DNA from: Lachnospiraceae bacterium UBA7784
GTDB lineage: Bacteria; Bacillota; Clostridia; Lachnospirales; Lachnospiraceae
Assembly (NCBI GenBank): GCA_002480925.1
Contig: DLDA01000044.1
Location: forward strand, 1 to 41,542
DNA: 41,542 bases
Reading direction: 5' to 3'
Shown: piece after piece, positions 33,885 through 40,130 of the stretch
Numbering within the stretch: the stretch's first letter is position 1
Layout of the letters: each line of letters opens with the position of its first letter
The notes under the pieces: generated by a model
Database searches by the model: none
The model's input: only the letters and a program-made list of their open reading frames with translations
Told to the model about the DNA's origin: nothing
Translations under genes and position numbers: made by a program

Positions 33885-35248
33885 GCCTGCCTTTCGTCAA
33901 TAGGAATATACTTCCTGTGCTCCTTTACAGTCATATATGCAGGTCTCATGATCTTGTCGTGGTGGCAGATCTCCTCCATCCTGTGAGCCGACCAGCCTGC
34001 GATACGGGCGATCGCAAATATAGGTGTGAAAAGCTCCATAGGCAGACCAAGCATCTGATAAACAAATCCGCTGAAGAAGTCAACGTTAGGGCTTACTCCC
34101 TTGTACATCTTCCTCTCCTCTGAGATAATCTGCGGAGCCAGCCTCTCGACAAGAGAGTAAAGGGCGTATTCTTTTTCGTAGCCCTTTGCCTCAGCAAGCT
34201 GTTCTACATAGCCCTGGAAGATCACTGCACGCGGGTCAGAAATGGAGTAAACGGCATGGCCTATACCATAGATAAGACCGGCATGATCGAAGGCCTCCTT
34301 ATGGATAAGGGCACGCAGATATGCTCCGACCTCCTCCTCGTCTGTCCAGTCCTTTACGTTTTTCTTCAGGTCGGCAAACATCTTTACGACCTTGATATTG
34401 GCTCCGCCGTGACGTGGTCCCTTGAGGGAGCCTAAGGCCGCAGCTATTGCCGAATATGTATCTGTCCCTGACGATGATACCAGATGAGTCGTAAATGTAG
34501 AGTTATTTCCTCCGCCGTGCTCAGCATGAAGGATAAGGGCTACGTCGAGAAGCTTGGCCTCGAGAGGGGTGAAGCTTGAATCATCCCTCAGGCAGTGGAG
34601 TATATTCTCAGCTGTCGAGTATTCCTTCTTTGGTCTGTGGATGATAAGTGAATCGCCCTTGTCATAGTATCTGTAGGCCTGGTATCCGTATACAGAAAGC
34701 AGTGGGAACATGGCAATAAGCTGTAGGCACTGCCTGAGTACATTCGCCTCTGAGATATCATCAGGATTATCATCGTATGAATAAAGAGCAAGGACTGATC
34801 TGGCCAGAGAATTCATCATATCGCTCGATGGCTTCTTAAGGATGGAGTCTCTGACGAAATTCTTCGGGAGAGAACGGTATGATGAAAGAAGCTTTATGAA
34901 ATCCCTTAGCTGGTCTCTTGTGGGCAGTTCGCCAAAAAGCAGCAGATAGGTAATCTCCTCGAATCCGAAATGATTATCCGGCTTTATGTTCTTTACTATA
35001 TCTGAAACATTGATGCCTCTGTAATAGAGCTCACCCGGTATAGGTACGTTCTTCCCGTCTATGACTCTCTGGGAATTGACCTCGGAAATATTTGTGATCC
35101 CTACAAGGACTCCCTTTCCGTTAAGGTCACGAAGACCTCTTTTGACCCCGTACTCAGTATAAAGCTCCGGCTTAACATAAGAAGCTTCCTTCGTGAGGCT
35201 TGCGAGTTTTTCTATCTCGGGTGTAATCTTACTGTAGCTCGATGGCAT
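33881..35248 (-). CDS. gltA: Citrate synthase
   Basis: Condenses oxaloacetate and acetyl-CoA to citrate. 455 residues. Catalytic residues in context: His in LHAEHGGGNNSTFT, His in GPRHGGAN and Asp in NVDFFSGF. The N-terminal extension of about 70 residues before the core is usual for the clostridial type. AGCGAGGT precedes the ATG. It is divergent from pckA, which also acts on oxaloacetate, over 190 bases that hold both promoters. Strictly a 2-methylcitrate synthase could look similar, but no methylcitrate genes are near. Confidence 0.93.
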   Translation of the reverse strand: MPSSYSKITPEIEKLASLTKEASYVKPELYTEYGVKRGLRDLNGKGVLVGITNISEVNSQRVIDGKNVPIPGELYYRGINVSDIVKNIKPDNHFGFEEITYLLLFGELPTRDQLRDFIKLLSSYRSLPKNFVRDSILKKPSSDMMNSLARSVLALYSYDDNPDDISEANVLRQCLQLIAMFPLLSVYGYQAYRYYDKGDSLIIHRPKKEYSTAENILHCLRDDSSFTPLEAKLLDVALILHAEHGGGNNSTFTTHLVSSSGTDTYSAIAAALGSLKGPRHGGANIKVVKMFADLKKNVKDWTDEEEVGAYLRALIHKEAFDHAGLIYGIGHAVYSISDPRAVIFQGYVEQLAEAKGYEKEYALYSLVERLAPQIISEERKMYKGVSPNVDFFSGFVYQMLGLPMELFTPIFAIARIAGWSAHRMEEICHHDKIMRPAYMTVKEHRKYIPIDERQA

Positions 35249-35293
35249 GTCTACCTCGCTTTCTTGACTTGATATTTATAAAAAATCTATTAT

Positions 35294-35322
35294 ATTTTAT
35301 CATTTTTACAAAACTTTTACAA
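35294..35322 (-). promoter_or_regulatory. Promoter of citrate synthase gene
   Basis: On the minus strand: -35 TTGTAA (35317-35322), 17-nt spacer, -10 TAAAAT (35294-35299), 45 bases before the start codon. Confidence 0.65.
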
Positions 35323-35363
35323 GATTTGACCGTAGATCCCTGGTATTTATGTAAGGTTTGTTA

Positions 35364-35391
35364 TTGATATTTTTCCTGAATAAGGTATAAT
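35364..35391 (+). promoter_or_regulatory. Promoter of pckA
   Basis: -35 TTGATA (35364-35369), 16-nt spacer, -10 TATAAT (35386-35391), 47 bases before the pckA start. Confidence 0.75.
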
Positions 35392-35438
35392 GTAATCCGG
35401 TACCTGATTAAAAACAATTCACGAAAGAGGTTATTTTA

Positions 35439-37049
35439 ATGGCTAACATTGATCTGACACAGTACGGAATCACAGGCACAACCGATATAGTGTACAATCC
35501 TTCATACGAGGATCTGTACAAGCTTGAGACGGACTCTTCTCTTGAAGGGTATGAGGTTGGCCACAAGACTGAGCTTGGAGCTGTTGATGTATTCACAGGA
35601 ATCTACACCGGACGTTCTCCTAAGGACAAGTTCATAGTAATGGATGAGAATTCCAAGGACACAGTATGGTGGAATACTCCTGAGTATCCTAATGATAACC
35701 ATGCTGCTTCTAAGGAAGCATGGACAGCTGTAAAGGATATCGCCAAGAAGGAGCTCTCCAATAAGAAGCTTTATGTCATCGATGGTTTCTGCGGTGCCAA
35801 CAAGGATACAAGGATGGCTGTACGTTTCATAATGGAGGTCGCATGGCAGGCTCATTTCGTTAAGAATATGTTCATCCGTCCTACAGAAGAGGAAGAGAAG
35901 AACTTCAAGCCTGATTTCATCGTATACAATGCATCAAAGGCTAAGGTTGAGAACTACAAGGAGCTCGGCCTCAACTCAGAGACAGCAGTAGTATTCAATA
36001 TCACAAGCCATGAGCAGGTCATCATCAATACCTGGTACGGCGGCGAGATGAAGAAGGGCATGTTCTCAATGATGAACTATTACCTTCCTCTGAAGGGCAT
36101 AGCTTCAATGCACTGCTCTGCAAATACTGACTACAACGGCGAGCATACATCTATCTTCTTCGGACTTTCAGGAACAGGAAAGACCACACTTTCAACTGAT
36201 CCTAAGAGACTTCTGATCGGTGATGACGAGCACGGCTGGGACGACAACGGAGTATTCAACCTCGAGGGAGGCTGCTATGCCAAGGTTATCGACCTGGATA
36301 AGGATGCTGAGCCTGATATCTACGGAGCTATCAAGAGAGACGCACTTCTCGAGAACGTTACTGTAGATGATGCTTCAGGAAAGCTTGACTTCAGCGACAA
36401 GTCTGTAACAGAGAATACAAGAGTTTCTTATCCTATCTACCATATTGAGAAGATCGTTAAGCCTATCTCTCACGGACCGGCTGCAGAGAACGTTATCTTC
36501 CTTTCAGCAGATGCATTTGGAGTACTTCCTCCTGTATCTATCCTTACACCTGAGCAGACCAAGTATTACTTCCTTTCAGGATTTACTGCAAAGCTTGCCG
36601 GAACAGAGAGAGGAATCACTGAGCCTACTCCTACCTTCTCAGCTTGCTTCGGACAGGCTTTCCTCGAGCTTCATCCTACAAAGTACGCTGAGGAGCTCGT
36701 TAAGAAGATGAACAAGAGCGGCGCTAAGGCTTATCTTGTTAATACAGGATGGAACGGAACTGGAAAGAGAATTTCTATCAAGGATACCAGAGGCATCATC
36801 ACAGCTATCCAGAGCGGTGACGTTGACAAGGCTCCTACAAAGAAGATCCCTTACTTCGATTTCGAGGTTCCTACAGAGCTTCCAGGCGTAGACCCGGCTA
36901 TCCTCGATCCTCGTGATACTTACAAGGATGCATCTGAGTGGGATGAGAAGGCTAAGGACCTCGCACAGAGATTCATCAAGAACTTCAAGAAGTATGAAGG
37001 CAACGACGCTGGTAAGGCACTTGTTCCAGCAGGCCCTCACCTCGACTGA
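35439..37049 (+). CDS. pckA: Phosphoenolpyruvate carboxykinase (ATP)
   Basis: Interconverts oxaloacetate + ATP and PEP + CO2 + ADP. In fermenting gut bacteria it often runs toward oxaloacetate. 536 residues, full length. The P-loop GLSGTGKTT is at 242-250. [14 protein letters not shown] substrate site appears as [10 protein letters not shown] near 65, and the Arg/metal segment [18 protein letters not shown] is present. AGAGG lies before the ATG. The codon choice is more biased than in its neighbours, which suggests high expression. The stop codon shares two bases with a REP palindrome. The last 82 codons and a short earlier segment are duplicated at 39531-39823. Confidence 0.97.
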   Translation: MANIDLTQYGITGTTDIVYNPSYEDLYKLETDSSLEGYEVGHKTELGAVDVFTGIYTGRSPKDKFIVMDENSKDTVWWNTPEYPNDNHAASKEAWTAVKDIAKKELSNKKLYVIDGFCGANKDTRMAVRFIMEVAWQAHFVKNMFIRPTEEEEKNFKPDFIVYNASKAKVENYKELGLNSETAVVFNITSHEQVIINTWYGGEMKKGMFSMMNYYLPLKGIASMHCSANTDYNGEHTSIFFGLSGTGKTTLSTDPKRLLIGDDEHGWDDNGVFNLEGGCYAKVIDLDKDAEPDIYGAIKRDALLENVTVDDASGKLDFSDKSVTENTRVSYPIYHIEKIVKPISHGPAAENVIFLSADAFGVLPPVSILTPEQTKYYFLSGFTAKLAGTERGITEPTPTFSACFGQAFLELHPTKYAEELVKKMNKSGAKAYLVNTGWNGTGKRISIKDTRGIITAIQSGDVDKAPTKKIPYFDFEVPTELPGVDPAILDPRDTYKDASEWDEKAKDLAQRFIKNFKKYEGNDAGKALVPAGPHLD

Positions 37050-37078
37050 TGAAAAAAGGGACAGGTCCATTTTTCATC
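37048..37078 (+). repeat. REP palindrome R1
   Basis: 31-nt imperfect palindrome: arms GATGAAAAA and TTTTTCATC around a core with GGAC-AG-GTCC. Starts inside the pckA stop codon. The exact reverse complement of R3. Confidence 0.9.
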
Positions 37079-37101
37079 TTTTTCGAACAATAAGATCGCA
37101 G

Positions 37102-37133
37102 CAGAGACCCCACGTGGGTCTCTGTTTTTTTTT
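37102..37133 (+). terminator. Terminator downstream of pckA
   Basis: CAGAGACCC (37102-37110) pairs with GGGTCTCTG (37116-37124), followed by nine T. Confidence 0.92.
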
Positions 37134-37134
37134 C

Positions 37135-37163
37135 TTGACATACTTCCCTCTACATACTATGAT
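37135..37163 (+). promoter_or_regulatory. Promoter of RAYT transposase gene
   Basis: -35 TTGACA (37135-37140, perfect), 17-nt spacer, -10 TATGAT (37158-37163). The last bases of the -10 are the first bases of REP palindrome R2, so the transcript would start inside R2. Confidence 0.8.
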
Positions 37164-37190
37164 GAAAAAAGGAACAGGTCCATTTTTCAT
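37161..37190 (+). repeat. REP palindrome R2
   Basis: 30 nt, like R1 but with GGAACA for GGGACA in the core and ending CAT. It is followed by ATTTTTATCAGAT, an extension also seen (inverted) beside R3 and R4. It overlaps the promoter and 5' leader of the transposase gene. Confidence 0.88.
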
Positions 37191-37248
37191 ATTTTTATCA
37201 GATGGATGGGTGGAGTCTTTAATCAAGCATTGAGGAGAGGAGAGTGCT

Positions 37249-37989
37249 ATGTCAAGGATAGCCAGACAAAAAAGCAGTACAGGGTACTATCATGTGATCC
37301 TAAGAGGGGTCGCAAAGCAGATCATTTTCGAAGACAGATCAGACAGATTTTTTTTCATCAATATCATGAAAAAATACATCACAGCATCGGGTCAGAGCGT
37401 TGTATGCTATTGTCTTATGGAGAACCATGTCCACCTGCTCATGTATGACAGAACGGACGCAATCTCATTGGTGATGCAAAAAATAGGAGGATGTTATTCA
37501 ATGTATTTTAACAACAAATACGACAGGACGGGGCATCTCTTCCAGAACCGTTTTCTGAGTGAGGTGGTCGAGAATGACAGATACCTCGTGACAGTTTTTC
37601 GCTACATCCTGAATAATCCGCCCAAAGCAGGTATCTGCGCTGCATCAGAATACGAATGGAGCAGCTACGGCCTGTACGGCGGCCGGGACGGGTTTATAGA
37701 CACGTCAGAGATAGAGAGGATCATAGGCGGTCCTGATGCATATGAGAGTTTTATAGCAGCTTCAAATGAAGATGACTGCCTGGAGTACACAGGCTATATT
37801 CATGATGATCAGTGGGTGGAGCGAAGGATAAGAGAGATTCTGGGGGTTGTCTCAGGCAATGAGGTAAAAGCATATGATAAGAAAAGAAGGAACGCTGCAA
37901 TCTCACAGCTCAGGTCAGGAGGCCTTACTATAAAGCAGATAGAGCGGCATACCGGAATAAGCCGCGGAGTGATTCAGAAACTCAGATAA
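37249..37989 (+). CDS. REP-associated tyrosine transposase (RAYT)
   Basis: Y1 transposase of the IS200/IS605-related RAYT group, a single-strand DNA nuclease that acts on REP palindromes. 246 residues. The HUH motif is HVHLL (His60, His62) after the family's CYCLMEN, followed by YFNNKYDRTGHLFQNRF. The likely catalytic tyrosine is Tyr112 in DRYLVTVFRYI. The tail ends with a helix-turn-helix (LTIKQIERHTGISRGVIQKL). GGAGAG lies just before the ATG. Flanked by R2 upstream and R3, inverted, immediately after its stop: the classic RAYT/REP layout. RAYTs are usually single-copy domesticated genes rather than active insertion sequences. Confidence 0.93.
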   Translation: MSRIARQKSSTGYYHVILRGVAKQIIFEDRSDRFFFINIMKKYITASGQSVVCYCLMENHVHLLMYDRTDAISLVMQKIGGCYSMYFNNKYDRTGHLFQNRFLSEVVENDRYLVTVFRYILNNPPKAGICAASEYEWSSYGLYGGRDGFIDTSEIERIIGGPDAYESFIAASNEDDCLEYTGYIHDDQWVERRIREILGVVSGNEVKAYDKKRRNAAISQLRSGGLTIKQIERHTGISRGVIQKLR

Positions 37990-37992
37990 AAA

Positions 37993-38023
37993 GATGAAAA
38001 ATGGACCTGTCCCTTTTTTCATC
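37993..38023 (-). repeat. REP palindrome R3
   Basis: 31 nt, exact reverse complement of R1, four bases after the RAYT stop. In this orientation the core hairpin is followed by six T and may also work as a weak terminator. Confidence 0.9.
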
Positions 38024-38061
38024 TTTGTGATAGACTGTTGGCAGACAGGAGGTGCATAGTG

Positions 38062-39453
38062 ATGAATGATGTCAATTCTTCTACAGTGTTCGGGGAGAAG
38101 ATTCTAAAGATTGTACGAAGCAACTCGTCGCCGAAGGTAAAGTCAGAAGACCTGAAGGACTTCCATGCCGGAGATATAGCAGCGGCGATGAGTGGGATGT
38201 CCGAGAAGGAGAGAGGCATCATCTACCGGCTGCTTGATATCGACACCCTGTCTGAGGTGTTCGAGTATGCGGACGAGGATGCCCTGAAGTATATCGGAGA
38301 GCTGGATCCAAAGAAAGCGGCTCAGGTACTCGAGAGGATGGAACCGGATGATGCGGTAGATCTTCTAAAAGCGTCAGATCCGAAGCAGAGCAGAGCCTTT
38401 ATAGAGTTGATGGATTCCGATGCGAAGAAGGATATCATGGCTCTTGCGGCATACGATGAGGATACTATCGGAAGCCGAATGACTACGAACTTCGTGACTG
38501 TAGGAAATTCACTCACGATACAGGAAGCTATGAAGTCTGTGGTATCTCAGGCGGCAGAGCATGATAATGTATCGGTCATCTACATTCTGGATGAACATGG
38601 CGTCTATGACGGGGCCCTGGATCTAAAGGATCTGATTGTAGCCAGACAGAAAACACCACTTGAGGAAATCGTCTCGACGACCTATCCGTATGTGTACGCA
38701 GATGAGAAAATAGAGGATTGCCTGCCTACCTTAAAGGACTATTCAGAGGAATCGATTCCAGTCCTCTCTGATGATAATCATATCCTGGGAGTTGTAACAC
38801 TGCAGGACGTCATGGAGACTATGGATGACGAGATGAACGAGGACTATGCAAAGCTCGGCGGACTCTCGGCAGAGGAGGATCTGGAGGAACCGGTGAAGCT
38901 TAGCATGAAGAAGCGCCTGCCATGGCTGATGCTTCTGATGTATCTGGGGCTTATAGTATCATCGGTAGTCGGTATGTATGAGCAGGTGGTAGCGAAGCTT
39001 ACGATGATTATGGCATTCCAGTCGATGATACTTGATATGTCGGGAAATGTCGGCACGCAGTCGCTTGCCGTGACGATCAGGGTGCTGATGGATGAGAAGC
39101 TTACAGGGAAGCAGAAGGCAGGACTTGTTTTCAAGGAGATGAGGGTAGGCTTTCTAAATGGAGCAGTGCTGGGCATTCTGGCACTGGGTACGATAGGCGC
39201 CTATATCATGCTGATACGTAAATATCCGGCGCCGATGGCATTTGCAGTTTCCGCCTGCATCGGTATCTCCCTTATCGTGGCGATGACGATCTCAAGCCTT
39301 GTCGGAACCGGAGTACCTATCTTCTTTAAAAAGATAAAAATAGACCCGGCAGTAGCATCCGGGCCGCTCATCACGACGATTACAGACCTCGTCGGAGTGG
39401 TGACCTACTACAGTCTGGCATGGTTTATGTTGATACATGTACTGCATATGTGA
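38062..39453 (+). CDS. mgtE: MgtE magnesium transporter
   Basis: Magnesium channel of the inner membrane, 463 residues. Order: N-terminal superhelical MgtE_N domain (about 30-130, with repeats such as LERMEPDDAVDLLKASDP), two CBS domains (about 130-260, ending VLGVVTLQDVMETM), the plug helix, and five membrane helices from about 290. AGGAGG 7 nt before the ATG at 38062 fixes the start; earlier in-frame GTG and TTG codons are less well placed. Only 72 bases, part of them R3, separate it from the RAYT gene, so there is no room for a magnesium riboswitch. It lies within the block flanked by pckA sequences. Confidence 0.95.
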   Translation: MNDVNSSTVFGEKILKIVRSNSSPKVKSEDLKDFHAGDIAAAMSGMSEKERGIIYRLLDIDTLSEVFEYADEDALKYIGELDPKKAAQVLERMEPDDAVDLLKASDPKQSRAFIELMDSDAKKDIMALAAYDEDTIGSRMTTNFVTVGNSLTIQEAMKSVVSQAAEHDNVSVIYILDEHGVYDGALDLKDLIVARQKTPLEEIVSTTYPYVYADEKIEDCLPTLKDYSEESIPVLSDDNHILGVVTLQDVMETMDDEMNEDYAKLGGLSAEEDLEEPVKLSMKKRLPWLMLLMYLGLIVSSVVGMYEQVVAKLTMIMAFQSMILDMSGNVGTQSLAVTIRVLMDEKLTGKQKAGLVFKEMRVGFLNGAVLGILALGTIGAYIMLIRKYPAPMAFAVSACIGISLIVAMTISSLVGTGVPIFFKKIKIDPAVASGPLITTITDLVGVVTYYSLAWFMLIHVLHM

Positions 39454-39459
39454 AAAAAT

Positions 39460-39486
39460 CCCCTCCTAAAGGAGGGGGTGATTTTT
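39460..39486 (+). terminator. Terminator of mgtE
   Basis: CCCCTCC (39460-39466) pairs with GGAGGGG (39471-39477), loop TAAA, followed by GTGATTTTT. An A-run precedes it. Confidence 0.85.
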
Positions 39487-39506
39487 AGACTAAATCAGAT
39501 AAAAAA

Positions 39507-39535
39507 GATGAAAAATGGACCTGTCCCTTTTTTCA
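39507..39535 (-). repeat. REP palindrome R4, truncated
   Basis: 29 nt, same orientation as R3, preceded by the same CAGATAAAAA. The final TC of the palindrome is missing: after TTTTTTCA the sequence passes straight into pckA-derived sequence (GGATTC), sharing TTTCA with the pckA site. Confidence 0.88.
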
Positions 39536-39823
39536 GGATTCACTGCTAAGCTTGCTGGAACAGAGAGAGGCATTACTGCTATCCAGAGCGGTGATGTTGA
39601 CAAGGCTCCTACTAAGAAGATCCCTTACTTCGATTTCGAGGTTCCTACAGAGCTTCCAGGCGTAGACCCGGCTATCCTCGATCCTCGTGATACTTACAAG
39701 GATGCATCTGAGTGGGATGAGAAGGCTAAGGACCTCGCACAGAGATTCATCAAGAACTTCAAGAAGTATGAAGGCAACGACGCTGGTAAGGCACTTGTTC
39801 CAGCAGGCCCTCACCTTGACTGA
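39531..39823 (+). pseudogene. Duplicate of pckA 3' end with internal deletion
   Basis: Two pieces of pckA joined in frame: 39531-39577 matches 36574-36620 and 39578-39823 matches 36804-37049, with 183 bases (61 codons) missing between. By eye there are five differences in the first piece and three in the second, all silent. About 200 bases, from the codon at 36840 on, are identical. An ATG in the REP palindrome (39515) happens to be in frame, giving a 102-residue reading frame, but there is no ribosome site and no P-loop, so it is treated as a fragment. Confidence 0.9.
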
Positions 39824-39943
39824 CCGAAAGCTTGTAGATTAGAACAAGCGATAGCGAAGTTTGAATCACAAGCGAGGCCGTTCTGTGAGATTAGTGAATG
39901 CGAGCCGTAGGCGATGCATGAACTTAGCGAACAGAACCTCCTT
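39824..39943 (+). repeat. Structured two-hairpin repeat, copy C
   Basis: About 120 nt, directly after the stop of the pckA fragment. Hairpin 1: basal GCTTGT/ACAAGC, middle GAAC/GTTT, apical GC-GATA-GC. Hairpin 2: basal GTTCTG/CAGAAC, middle ATGC/GCAT, apical GCC-GTA-GGC. Every stem differs from copies A or B somewhere yet remains paired. Confidence 0.8.
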
Positions 39944-39957
39944 ACTATAGTGATCCG

Positions 39958-39990
39958 GGACCGCCAGATAATTCTGGCGGTCCTTTTTTT
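39958..39990 (+). terminator. Terminator after structured repeat C
   Basis: Perfect 11-bp stem GGACCGCCAGA (39958-39968) / TCTGGCGGTCC (39973-39983), loop TAAT, then seven T. It could be an older pckA terminator now separated from the gene (inference). The bases from here to 40082 hold nothing else I recognise. Confidence 0.92.
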
Positions 39991-40082
39991 GCGCCCGGAG
40001 ACCGTTTCTGTCCTGAAATAAAAATAAACGAAGCCTTTCCGGCGCCCACAAAGAAGGTACCGCTGGCGAAGATCTAAGAGAG

Positions 40083-40117
40083 AAAAACTCCGCTGTGAGG
40101 GAAACCCCGCAGCGGAG
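40083..40117 (-). terminator. Terminator of chemoreceptor gene
   Basis: CTCCGCTG (40088-40095) / CAGCGGAG (40110-40117) with a 14-base loop. Five A on the left provide the U-run for the leftward transcript. Confidence 0.85.
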
Positions 40118-40130
40118 CGTTCTGTTTTTA

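Noticed and set aside
37990..38061. Magnesium (M-box) riboswitch before mgtE
   Set aside because: The space is 72 bases and almost half is REP R3, too short for an M-box.
39515..39823. 102-codon frame as a real gene
   Set aside because: Its ATG comes from a REP palindrome without a ribosome site, and the rest is a deleted piece of pckA lacking the active site.
37048..39823. Complete insertion sequence or integron
   Set aside because: No target-site duplication was found and no integrase. The RAYT is of the domesticated type, and mgtE is a housekeeping gene.
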